In this document: positions 9,640-16,859 of the stretch, piece by piece
How the letters are laid out: every line of letters begins with the position of its first letter
How positions within the stretch are numbered: the first letter of the stretch is position 1
From: Micromonospora chaiyaphumensis
GTDB lineage: Bacteria; Actinomycetota; Actinomycetes; Mycobacteriales; Micromonosporaceae
NCBI RefSeq assembly: GCF_900091435.1
Contig: NZ_FMCS01000001.1
Coordinates: 186,001 to 250,000 of the forward strand
Length of the DNA: 64,000 bases
Reading direction: 5' to 3'
Position numbers and translations under genes: made by a program
The notes under the pieces: generated by a model
The model's database searches: none
Told to the model about the DNA's origin: nothing
What the model saw: only the letters and a program-made list of their open reading frames with translations

Positions 9640-10863
9640 TCACTCGTTCGCGTCCGGCGCGACGAACACCGGCAGCTGCTGCTCGAACTGCAGATCGAGG
9701 GTGGCCGACGGCAGGATGTGACCCTGCTTCTGGGCGCCGTCGGCGAGATCCGCACCCCACGTCGAGGCCCGGAGCCGCTGGTTCGGGGTGCCGTGGTGGC
9801 CGTTCGCGGTGAACGAGCAGTCGCCCACCTCGTAGAAGGCCCGCTCCGCCTCCAGGACCCGGCGGTCGTTCAGGGCCAGACCCCGCGCGTGGGTGACGAA
9901 GTAGGTGCCGAAGGCGTCGGCCATCAGCTCCGTGCGGCGCGTCGCCTCGGGACCGGTCAGCGGGCTGTCGAACAGGCCGGCCTCGTACTGCACGTGGTGG
10001 GCCATCTCGTGACCGAGCACCGCGCGCGGGCCCGCGTCGCTGATGCCCAGCACCTCCAGCGCGGTGAACATGCCCTCGCCGAAGACCATCTTGTCGGGCA
10101 GGCCCGCGAAGGGCGGCCCGGTCTCGTCCGCCGCGCTGAACGCGAAGGCGTTCAGGGTGAACAGCGGGCTGTCCCCACCGGCGAGACCCGGGTCGGAGTC
10201 GATGATCGCGATGAGCTGCTCGGCGATGCTGCGCGCGTCGTCACCGCTCAGACCCAGGAACAGCGTGACCATCCGGGCGACCCGCTCCGGGTCCTGCAGC
10301 ATGTCGTTCTGCATGGCGAAGAAGTCGACGTCGCCGAGCGGTACGTCCCAGAACTTCTGCGCGGCGCGGAAGGCCCGCGACATCGAGTTCTGGTACTCCG
10401 CGGGCAGGCCGTAGTCGGACTGGTCGGCCGACGAGCCGTACAGGACCGCGTCGTAGGTCGGGTAGTCCAGGACCCCGAAGATGACCAGGACGAACAGCGT
10501 GCCGATGTCGATGCCGCCGATCATCTCGTCGGCCCAGGCACTGAAGGCGGTGTCGCCGCACTCGTAGTCGCCGGGGTCGATGGCTGCGGCGATGGCGTTG
10601 CGCAGGCCGGAGGGCTCGATGCCGGACTCGGCCCGCACGGCGGCGAGCCGGGCACGCCAGTCCGCGGGTAGTTGCGCGGCGATCCTGTCGATCTTCGCCT
10701 GGGTCACCGGGTCGCTCGTGGTGGCGGTGGCGAGGTCGTAGGTGTAGGCCTGCGACGCGGTCGTCGCGAGGGCGGGGTCAGCTGCGGCGGCCGGCAGTCC
10801 GGGCCCCACGACGAGGGCCATGCTGGAGACTGCGGTGGCCAGCCAAAGGGCGCTTTTCCTCAT
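9640..10863 (-). CDS. Secreted zinc metalloprotease
   Basis: The 407-residue precursor has a signal peptide (MRKSALWLATAVSSMALVV... ending LPAAAA). The active site is HEMAHH near residue 300 (HExxH zinc motif). It is followed by ELMADAFGTYF, where the Glu and Asp fit the third zinc ligand of the ExxAD type. The region ahead is helical and unassigned. The precise peptidase family cannot be named from sequence alone. ATG 10863 follows AGGGAG and starts right at the signal peptide; longer in-frame extensions upstream are not needed. The promoter region includes the dif site about 170 bases upstream. Confidence 0.83.
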   Translation of the reverse strand: MRKSALWLATAVSSMALVVGPGLPAAAADPALATTASQAYTYDLATATTSDPVTQAKIDRIAAQLPADWRARLAAVRAESGIEPSGLRNAIAAAIDPGDYECGDTAFSAWADEMIGGIDIGTLFVLVIFGVLDYPTYDAVLYGSSADQSDYGLPAEYQNSMSRAFRAAQKFWDVPLGDVDFFAMQNDMLQDPERVARMVTLFLGLSGDDARSIAEQLIAIIDSDPGLAGGDSPLFTLNAFAFSAADETGPPFAGLPDKMVFGEGMFTALEVLGISDAGPRAVLGHEMAHHVQYEAGLFDSPLTGPEATRRTELMADAFGTYFVTHARGLALNDRRVLEAERAFYEVGDCSFTANGHHGTPNQRLRASTWGADLADGAQKQGHILPSATLDLQFEQQLPVFVAPDANE

Positions 10864-11027
10864 GTACGCTCCCTGGGTTGTTCGGCCAGGAGCCGCCCGC
10901 ATCGCGGACGGCTCCGGTGCAGTCAGCATCGGGCCCGGCTGAACGAAACGACAGAGCCCGCAGGTGGCGGGAAGTCGCCATGACCGAATTCAGACGGCAC
11001 CGCCAGCGTCAACGCCGCATCCGCGCC

Positions 11028-11055
11028 AAAGTCGATAATGTACATTATGTCAAGT
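11028..11055 (+). other. dif: Chromosomal dif site (XerC/XerD recombination, replication terminus)
   Basis: The site has the 11-6-11 Xer layout: left arm AAAGTCGATAA, centre TGTACA, right arm TTATGTCAAGT. From memory, the actinobacterial dif consensus reads CGATAAT, two variable bases, then ACATTATGTCAAGT, after a five-base leader. All 23 positions from CGATAAT onward fit, and 24 of 28 overall. The right (XerD) arm is perfect. The core ATAATGTACATTAT (11035-11048) is a perfect palindrome in an otherwise very GC-rich stretch. It lies between the 3' end of the phosphotransferase gene and the 5' region of the metalloprotease gene. It marks where replication ends and chromosome dimers are resolved. 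Confidence 0.88.
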
Positions 11056-11084
11056 AAGCAGTTCCGGGGCCTCCCCGAGAGGGG

Positions 11085-11954
11085 TCAGCCCACCACCGGG
11101 TCGGCCAGGACCGCCGCGAGGATCCGGGACTGCTCCTCGTTCCGGCCGTGCGCGCCCGCCAGCGTGATGAGCGCCTTCCACAACGCCCAGCCGCGGGCGC
11201 GCCGCCAGGCGTCGTCGGGCAGGCCGACCGCCTCCCGGAACACCTTGCGCTCCGGGCCGAGGAACCACGTCCAGGCCGGCACAAGGTCGCACGCCGGATC
11301 CCCGACACCGCAGGTGCCGAAGTCGATGACGGCGGCCAGCCGCCCGCCCGCGACGAGCAGGTTGCCGGCCGCGACGTCGCCGTGGAACCAGACCGGCGGC
11401 CCCGGCCAGGCGGAGGTCAGCGCCCGCGCCCAGACGTCCCGGCAGGCGGCCGTGTCCACCCGGTCGCGCAGCACGTCGAGGGCCTGCTCGACGTCGTCGC
11501 CGTAGGCGCTCGGGTGGCAGCCCCGGAAGCAGGAGTGCCGCCCGGCCACCGGGCCGCCCGCCGTGGGCGCCCGCCGCAGCGCGGCCAGGAACGCGCCGAG
11601 ATCACGCGCCACGGCCGGCCGGTCGACCTTCCCGGCGGCCTCGAGGGTGTCGCCGGGCAGCCAGCGCCGCACCGACCAGGGGTACGGGTAGCCGGCGCCG
11701 GGCGCTCCGGTGGCCACCGGTTCGGGTACGGGCAGCGGCAGGTGGCGGGCCAGGTCCGGCAGGCAGCGGTCCTCCTTGGCGACGCCGGGCACGTAGCCCT
11801 CGGCGCTGGGCAGGCGCACGACGAGGTCGTCGCCGAGGCGGAACGTGCGGTTGTCCCACCCCTGCCGCGGCACGGCGGCGACGGGCAGGTGCGCCCACCG
11901 TGGGAACTGTGCGGTGACGAGCCGGCGTACGAGTTCTTCGTCGATGTCCACCAC
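11085..11954 (-). CDS. Aminoglycoside phosphotransferase (APH)-family kinase
   Basis: The 289-residue cytoplasmic kinase-like protein has the APH motifs WFHGDVAAGNLLV near residue 190 (catalytic Asp, HGDxxxxN) and VIDFGTCGVGDPACDL near 210 (metal-binding Asp). The N-lobe (TFRLGDDLVVRLPS) holds the ATP-binding strand. Chromosomal members often phosphorylate small metabolites or antibiotics; the substrate is unknown and true drug resistance is not implied. The start is one of two consecutive GTG codons. The gene lies between the dif site and a second dif-like repeat. Confidence 0.85.
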   Translation of the reverse strand: MVDIDEELVRRLVTAQFPRWAHLPVAAVPRQGWDNRTFRLGDDLVVRLPSAEGYVPGVAKEDRCLPDLARHLPLPVPEPVATGAPGAGYPYPWSVRRWLPGDTLEAAGKVDRPAVARDLGAFLAALRRAPTAGGPVAGRHSCFRGCHPSAYGDDVEQALDVLRDRVDTAACRDVWARALTSAWPGPPVWFHGDVAAGNLLVAGGRLAAVIDFGTCGVGDPACDLVPAWTWFLGPERKVFREAVGLPDDAWRRARGWALWKALITLAGAHGRNEEQSRILAAVLADPVVG

Positions 11955-12014
11955 GGACCCAGTCTGCGGGGGGCGACAAGTGGTTTCCGGGGGTCGCTCC
12001 CCCGGGATCGGCCG

Positions 12015-12058
12015 CTGACACGAACGCGAAAATCATGCATAATATGCCTTATGCATGA
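12015..12058 (+). promoter_or_regulatory. Promoter and perfect inverted repeat at the recombinase start
   Basis: CTGACA (12015-12020), a 17-base spacer and CATAAT (12038-12043) make a promoter matching 10 of 12 bases of the housekeeping sigma consensus. Transcription would start at about the ATG (12051), giving a leaderless message. Over the -10 box and start codon lies a perfect inverted repeat: TCATGCATAA (12033-12042), spacer TATGCC, TTATGCATGA (12049-12058). It may be an autoregulatory operator. Its GCATAA-6-TTATGC shape also resembles a dif/Xer crossover site. Confidence 0.65.
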
Positions 12059-13058
12059 CAAACCGGACGAACCGGTAGGGCGGTTGATCGAGGAGTTCCT
12101 GACCGCCCGGGCCACCCGCAAGCCCTCCCCGCACACCCTGGCGGCTTACCGGCGGGACCTCGCCACCATCGCGGGACTGGTGGCCACCGAGGACGGGACC
12201 ACTCCCCTCCCCCTCGACCGGCTCCCGGTCACCGCCCTGTCCCCCCGGGTCATGCGGGCGGCGTTCGCCCGCTTCGCCGCGCCCCGCGCCGCCGCGTCGG
12301 TCCATCGTGCCTGGTCCACCTGGAACAGCTTCTTCACGTTCCTGGTCGCCGAGGGCGTCGTACCCGGCAATCCCATGCCGGCGGTGGGGCGGCCCCGGAC
12401 CCCGCTCCCCCAGCCCAAGCCGTTGCGCGGCGAGGACACCCCGGAGGAACTGCTGGCCGCGGTGGCCCGCGAGGACGGCCGGCAGCGCGACCCGTGGCCG
12501 GAGCGGGACCTGGCGGTGCTGGCGCTGGCGCTGTGCGCGGGCCTGCGGCTGTCCGAGCTGCTGGCGCTGCGGGTGGCGTCGGTGGCCGGCCGGGACGGTG
12601 AGCGCCGGGTTGACGTGGCCGGCAAGGGTGGGCGGCCGCGGACGGTGCCGATCGAGGCGGGTGTGGACCGGGTGCTGGCGGACTATCTGGACAGCCGGCG
12701 GCGGCGGTTCGGGTCGCGCAGTGTCCGGCCGGACTCGCCGCTGCTGGTGGACCGGCGGGGTGCGGCGCTGCGGCGGGGTGGCCTGCAGTATCTGGTGGAG
12801 TCGTGTTTCCGGCGGGCCGGGATCAGTGACCGGGTGCCGCGGGGTGCGCGGCTGCACGCGTTGCGGCACACGTTCGCGACGCGGCTGGCCGAGGACGGGG
12901 CGAGCGCCGCGGAGATCATGCGGTTGCTGGGGCACGCGTCGTTGGCGTCGTCGCAGACGTACATCGAGGTGACGGCGGGTCAGCAGCGCGCGGCGGTGGC
13001 GTCGAACCGCACGAACCGGGCCCTGGCGGGCCTGGTGGCGCGGCGGGCGGCGCCCTGA
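12051..13058 (+). CDS. Xer-like tyrosine recombinase/integrase
   Basis: The 335-residue protein has an N-terminal SAM-like core-binding domain (about 10-110, SPHTLAAYRRDLATI) and a catalytic domain with the full set of residues: Arg in AGLRLSELLALRV, Lys in VAGKGGRPRTVPI, HALRHTFATRL, LLGHASLASSQTY (nucleophilic Tyr). Length and motifs fit XerC/XerD rather than long phage integrases. In related genomes the housekeeping xerC and xerD lie elsewhere, so this may be an extra paralogue, but that cannot be tested here. It starts without a ribosome site inside an inverted repeat, about 1 kb from dif. Codon use shifts from C-ending to G-ending along the gene. Confidence 0.88.
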   Translation: MHDKPDEPVGRLIEEFLTARATRKPSPHTLAAYRRDLATIAGLVATEDGTTPLPLDRLPVTALSPRVMRAAFARFAAPRAAASVHRAWSTWNSFFTFLVAEGVVPGNPMPAVGRPRTPLPQPKPLRGEDTPEELLAAVAREDGRQRDPWPERDLAVLALALCAGLRLSELLALRVASVAGRDGERRVDVAGKGGRPRTVPIEAGVDRVLADYLDSRRRRFGSRSVRPDSPLLVDRRGAALRRGGLQYLVESCFRRAGISDRVPRGARLHALRHTFATRLAEDGASAAEIMRLLGHASLASSQTYIEVTAGQQRAAVASNRTNRALAGLVARRAAP

Positions 13059-13067
13059 GCGGGCAGC

Positions 13068-14108
13068 ATGGCCGGGATGCGGGTGGGTGCGGCGCGGGCG
13101 GTGGCGGCCGGGTGGGTGCGCGAGGCGATGCGCCGGGACCCGTCGATCGGGGGCGCGTTCTTCAGCGGGTCGACGGTGGGCCTGCCGGACGGGGCGGTGC
13201 TGCCGGCGTCGTCGGACGTGGACGTGCTGCTGGTGCGGGACGGCCCGGCGGCGAAGGTGGGCAAGTTCCGCCACCGGGGGGTGCTGCTGGAGGTCTCGGC
13301 GCTGACGTGGGCGGAGCTGGGGTCGCCGGAGGAGGTGCTGGGGTCGTGGGTGTTCGCGCCGATGTTCCGCACGGACGCGGTGATCGCGGACCCGTCGGGC
13401 CGGCTGGCGGCGATCCGGGAGCGGGTGGCGGCCGGGTACGCGGATCGGGTGTGGGTGCGCCGGCGGTGTGCCGGGGTGCGGCGGCGCGTCGAGGGCGGGT
13501 TGGCACGGCTGGACGGGCGGGCGTCGCTGGCGGAGCAGGTGCTGGGGTGGGTGTTCCCCACGTCGGTGCTGGCGCTGCTGCCGGCGGTGGCGGGGTTGCG
13601 GGATCCGACGGTGCGGCGGCGGTACGTGCGGGCGCGGGAGGTGCTGGCCGCGTACGGGTTCGCCGACCGGTACGAGGAGTTGCTGGCGTCGCTCGACGGC
13701 GGCGGGGTGGGTCCGGGCCGGGTGCGGGAGCACCTGGCGGGGTTGGCGGTGACGTTCGACGAGGCGGCGCGGGTGGGGCGTACCCCGTTTCCGTTCTCGG
13801 CGGACCTGTCGGCGGTGGGGCGGCCGGTAGTGGTGGACGGGAGCGCGGAGCTGGTGGCGGCGGGCGCGCACCGGGAGGCGATGTTCTGGATCGTGGTGAC
13901 GTACGCGCGGTGTCACGCGGTGCTGGCGGTGGACGCGCCGGAGCGGGAGCGGGTGTTGCGGCCGGCGTTCGAGGCGGCGGTGGCGGATCTGGGGGTGGCG
14001 TCGGCGGCGGATCGCCGGCGGCGGGCGGCGGCGCTGCTGGGGTCGTTGCCGCGGTGGCAGGCGGTGGCGGATGCGGTCGCGGAGCGCGCTGTGGCAGGCT
14101 GGGGGTGA
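13068..14108 (+). CDS. Nucleotidyltransferase-domain protein
   Basis: The 346-residue protein has the minimal nucleotidyltransferase signature: FFSGSTVGLPDGAVLPASSD followed by VDVLLV (GS motif then DxD, residues about 26-52). The remaining 280 residues are helical, with a possible HEPN-like or substrate-binding segment. Relatives act as adenylyl- or nucleotidyltransferases on small molecules or RNA; the substrate is unknown. It begins 9 bases after the recombinase stop, so the two may be co-transcribed. Codons end mostly in G. Its stop codon overlaps the first bases of the ZTP riboswitch for folD. ATG 13077 is an alternative start. Confidence 0.72.
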   Translation: MAGMRVGAARAVAAGWVREAMRRDPSIGGAFFSGSTVGLPDGAVLPASSDVDVLLVRDGPAAKVGKFRHRGVLLEVSALTWAELGSPEEVLGSWVFAPMFRTDAVIADPSGRLAAIRERVAAGYADRVWVRRRCAGVRRRVEGGLARLDGRASLAEQVLGWVFPTSVLALLPAVAGLRDPTVRRRYVRAREVLAAYGFADRYEELLASLDGGGVGPGRVREHLAGLAVTFDEAARVGRTPFPFSADLSAVGRPVVVDGSAELVAAGAHREAMFWIVVTYARCHAVLAVDAPERERVLRPAFEAAVADLGVASAADRRRRAAALLGSLPRWQAVADAVAERAVAGWG

Positions 14109-14185
14109 ACGCGACTGGCGGCACGGGGATGGGTCAACCATCGGGGAGCTCGTCGTGGGGGTCGACCGCCTGGGCTCCCGCGGGC
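14105..14185 (+). promoter_or_regulatory. ZTP (pfl) riboswitch upstream of folD
   Basis: The leader carries the conserved ZTP-riboswitch blocks in order: GCGACTGGCGG (14111-14121), then GGTCAACCATCGGGGAGC (about 14132-14149), then ACCGCCTGGGCTCC (about 14165-14178). The first and last blocks can form the known pseudoknot. This RNA senses ZTP/ZMP, a signal of 10-formyl-THF shortage, and is known to control folD and purine genes. GCGGGGTGCGGC, containing the ribosome site, follows directly, so control of translation is likely. No terminator hairpin with U-run is seen. It overlaps the stop of the gene before. Confidence 0.88.
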
Positions 14186-14195
14186 GGGGTGCGGC

Positions 14196-15077
14196 ATGTC
14201 TTCTTCAGGTACGACGACGGCTCGGCTGCTGCCGGGTGCGCCGGTGGCGGCGCAGGTGCTGGCGGAGGTCGCCGAGTCGGTGGTGGAGTTGCGCGCGGCG
14301 GGTGTGACGCCGGCGTTGGCGACGGTGCTGGTGGGCGACGACGACGCGAGCGCGGGTTACATCCGGATCAAGCAGCGGCAGGCGGCGGAGCTGGGTTTCG
14401 TGTCGCCGCACGTGCATCTGCGGGCCTCGGCGTCGCAGGCGGACCTGCACGCGGTGCTGGCGGATTTCAACGCGGACAAGGCCGTGCACGGGGTGCTGGT
14501 GCAGTATCCGATCCCGGGTCACCTGGACTACGACCGGGCCCTGGCGGAGCTGGACCCGGACAAGGACGTGGACGGGATGCACCCGGTGAACATGGGCCGG
14601 TTGGCGTTGGGCCTGCCGGGTCCGTTGCCGTGCACGCCGGCGGGGATCGAGGCGTTGCTGGCGTTCCACGGGGTGCCGGTGGCGGGCCGGGAGGTGGTGA
14701 TCCTGGGTCGGGGCGCCACGTTGGGCCGGCCGTTGGCGATGCTGCTGGCGCAGAAGCGGCCGACGGCGAACGCGGCGGTGACGGTGGTGCACACGGGGGT
14801 GCCGGACTGGGCGCGGTACACGCGGCGGGCGGACATCCTGGTGGCGGCGGCCGGGGTGCCGGGGATCATCCAGCCGGAGCATGTGCGTCCGGGTGGTGTG
14901 GTGGTGGGCGGCGGGGTGCGTTACGAGGGGCGGCGGTTGCTGCCGGACGTGGACGAGTCGTGTGCCGAGGTGGCGGGGGCGATCACGCCGCGGGTCGGCG
15001 GGGTGGGTCCGACGACGGTGGCGATGTTGTTCCGCAACGCGGTGCGGGCGGCGCAGCGGGCGTCGGGGCTGGGCTGA
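14196..15077 (+). CDS. folD: Bifunctional methylenetetrahydrofolate dehydrogenase/cyclohydrolase FolD
   Basis: The 293-residue cytoplasmic enzyme makes 10-formyl-THF from 5,10-methylene-THF with NADP. The catalytic region holds SAGYIRIKQRQAAELG (Tyr and Lys of the YxxxK motif) and HGVLVQYPIPGH. The strongly conserved PDKDVDGMHPVN sits near residue 125. The Rossmann part has ILGRGATLGRPLAMLL and ends GGVGPTTVAMLF. Length matches the family (about 285). The ATG follows a ZTP riboswitch, which fits formyl-folate demand for purines. It converges with the exonuclease gene 12 bases on. Confidence 0.95.
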   Translation: MSSSGTTTARLLPGAPVAAQVLAEVAESVVELRAAGVTPALATVLVGDDDASAGYIRIKQRQAAELGFVSPHVHLRASASQADLHAVLADFNADKAVHGVLVQYPIPGHLDYDRALAELDPDKDVDGMHPVNMGRLALGLPGPLPCTPAGIEALLAFHGVPVAGREVVILGRGATLGRPLAMLLAQKRPTANAAVTVVHTGVPDWARYTRRADILVAAAGVPGIIQPEHVRPGGVVVGGGVRYEGRRLLPDVDESCAEVAGAITPRVGGVGPTTVAMLFRNAVRAAQRASGLG

Positions 15078-15089
15078 GCGCCGGCCCGG

Positions 15090-15875
15090 TCAGCCGAGGT
15101 CGACGATGAGCGGCCGGTGGTCGGAGATCGTGGACAGCGGGGTGTCGACGGCGGTGACCGGGGGCAGCCGGTCGAGGCCGCGCCGGTCGGCGAGGACGTG
15201 GTCGAGCTGCACCCGGGGTTGCCCGGCCGGGTAGGTGGGGCGGCGGCCCAGCGGTCGCCAGCGGGACAGCAGCGCGGCGGGGCCGGCGGGCAGGTTGAGG
15301 TCGCCGAGGAGGATCCGCGGGGCGGGCAGCGTGCGCAGGGCGCGTACGACGCGGCGCAGTTGCAGGATGTTCCAGCCGGGCACGAAGGACAGGTGGGTGG
15401 CGGCGACGGTGAGCGGCCCGTGGGGGGTGTCGAGGACGGCGGCGAGGACGACGCGGGGTTCGTCGCGCAGCAGCACGAGCCCGCCGCCGGGGCCGGGGAC
15501 GTAGATGGGTGAGCGGACGGGGGCGGGTCGCAGGCGGGTGACCTGCCAGGAGCGGACCGGGTGGCGGCTGACCAGGCCGACGCCGTAGAGGGGTTCGCCG
15601 TGGCCGTCGTCGTCGTGGGTGAGGGGGCGGAACTGTTCGCCGGGGGTGCCGACGACGGCGGCGGCGAAGCGGTGTTCGGGGGCGTCGAGGGCGCGGGCGG
15701 CGATGGCGGTGAGGTCGAGGTTGCCGCTGCGGGACTGGTCGCGGTCGACCTCCTGCAGGGCGAGGACGTCGGCGTCGAGCGCGGTGACGGCGGCGGCGAG
15801 CCGGTCGGGGTCGACGAGGCCGTCGGTGAGGGACCGGCCGTGCAGCAGGTTGAAGGTGGCCAGGCGCACCTGCAC
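15090..15875 (-). CDS. Endonuclease/exonuclease/phosphatase family hydrolase
   Basis: The 261-residue protein has the EEP fold, with metal and catalytic residues in ATFNLLHG (Asn near 8), LALQEVDRD (Glu near 42), LTVAATHLSFVPGWN (His), RILLGDLNLP (Asp/Asn) and, at the end, STISDHRPLIVDLG (Asp-His pair). No signal peptide or membrane segment is visible, so it is probably cytoplasmic. Family members hydrolyse nucleic acids, inositol phosphates or sphingomyelin; the substrate is not known. GTG start. It may share a promoter region with the small membrane ORF on the other strand. Confidence 0.85.
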   Translation of the reverse strand: MQVRLATFNLLHGRSLTDGLVDPDRLAAAVTALDADVLALQEVDRDQSRSGNLDLTAIAARALDAPEHRFAAAVVGTPGEQFRPLTHDDDGHGEPLYGVGLVSRHPVRSWQVTRLRPAPVRSPIYVPGPGGGLVLLRDEPRVVLAAVLDTPHGPLTVAATHLSFVPGWNILQLRRVVRALRTLPAPRILLGDLNLPAGPAALLSRWRPLGRRPTYPAGQPRVQLDHVLADRRGLDRLPPVTAVDTPLSTISDHRPLIVDLG

Positions 15876-15904
15876 ACCCTACGTCCGCGTGGCAGTCTTG
15901 CCGG

Positions 15905-15991
15905 GTGCTGAAGGCGTTGCTGTGTTCGATGCTGGTGTTCGTGGCGGTGGCGTCGGTGGGGCTGTGGTTGCGGCGGCGCCGGGGGCGGTGA
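15905..15991 (+). CDS. Possible 28-residue single-span membrane peptide
   Basis: A GTG-initiated frame encodes a short peptide: start VLKALLCS, one continuous hydrophobic helix (MLVFVAVASVGLWL) and an RRRRGR tail. This is the layout of small bacterial membrane proteins with an inside-positive C-terminus. There is no clear ribosome site (CCGG only), so it may be leaderless or chance. It fills the space between the divergent exonuclease and TSUP genes. No family is recognised. Confidence 0.35.
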   Translation: MLKALLCSMLVFVAVASVGLWLRRRRGR

Positions 15992-16055
15992 GCTGCGGTG
16001 AGGCTGGCCACAGGGCAGCCTCGTCGGGGTCCTGGGGTGGGCAGAATGGCGGCCC

Positions 16056-16826
16056 GTGGACCCTGTGTCGCTGACGACCCTGTTGAGCGCGGCCGCCCTG
16101 GCGGGCTGGGTGGACGCCGTGGTGGGCGGCGGTGGCCTGCTGCTGTTGCCGGCGTTGCTGCTGGGCGCGCCGGGGGTGCCGGTGGCGACGGCGTTGGGCA
16201 CGAACAAGCTGGCCGCGATCTTCGGTACGTCGACGGCGGCGGTGACGTACGCGCGGCGCACGAAGCTGGACTGGGCGGTGGCGGGGCCGGCCGCGGGTCT
16301 GGCGGTGTTGACGGCCGGGTTGGGTGCGGCGCTGGCGGGTGCGGTGCCGGCGGGGGCGTACCGGCCGGTGGTGCTCGTGGTGCTGGTGTCGGTGGCGGTG
16401 TTCGTGCTGACCCGGCCGCGGCTGGGGGTGGTGTCGTATCCGGAGCGGCGCACGCCGGTGCGGGTGGCGACGACCGTGGCGCTGGCCGGGTTGGGCATCG
16501 CCCTGTACGACGGGTTGATCGGCCCGGGCACCGGCACGTTCCTGGTGTTGGCGTTCACGGCGCTGCTGGGGTCGGATTTCGTGCACGCGTCGGCGATGGC
16601 GAAGGTGGTCAACGCGGGCACGAACCTGGGTGCGCTGGTGGTGTTCGCGGCGACGGGGCACGTGTGGTGGCTGCTGGGCGCGGCGATGGCGGTGTGCAAC
16701 ATCGCGGGGGCGGCGGTGGGCGCGCGGATGGCGTTGCGGCGCGGCGCGGGTTTCGTGCGGGTGGTGCTGCTGGTCGTGGTGCTGGCGCTGGTGGGCAAGC
16801 TGGGCTACGACCAGTGGGTGGCGTGA
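16056..16826 (+). CDS. TSUP/TauE-SafE family membrane transporter
   Basis: The 256-residue protein has about eight hydrophobic helices. The TSUP pattern is present in both halves: GWVDAVVGGGGLLLLPALLL near residue 17 with ALGTNKLAAIFGT, and the second half GLIGPGTGTFLVLAFTALLG with AMAKVVNAGTNLGALVVF. Family members export sulfite, sulfoacetate or related organic anions; the substrate is unknown. GTG start. A possible operon with the following GNAT gene (33-base gap) tells nothing specific. Confidence 0.88.
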   Translation: MDPVSLTTLLSAAALAGWVDAVVGGGGLLLLPALLLGAPGVPVATALGTNKLAAIFGTSTAAVTYARRTKLDWAVAGPAAGLAVLTAGLGAALAGAVPAGAYRPVVLVVLVSVAVFVLTRPRLGVVSYPERRTPVRVATTVALAGLGIALYDGLIGPGTGTFLVLAFTALLGSDFVHASAMAKVVNAGTNLGALVVFAATGHVWWLLGAAMAVCNIAGAAVGARMALRRGAGFVRVVLLVVVLALVGKLGYDQWVA

Positions 16827-16859
16827 CGGCGCCGGCTGCCGGCATGTGATCATCGGCGG

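Noticed and set aside
11035..11048. Palindrome ATAATGTACATTAT as a GntR- or MarR-type operator of the metalloprotease
   Set aside because: The match continues asymmetrically into TTATGTCAAGT, which fits dif and is not expected for a simple operator; it is also 170 bases from the start codon.
11085..11954. Call of an acquired aminoglycoside resistance gene
   Set aside because: Only general APH-family motifs are present. The gene has local base composition, and most chromosomal members act on other substrates.
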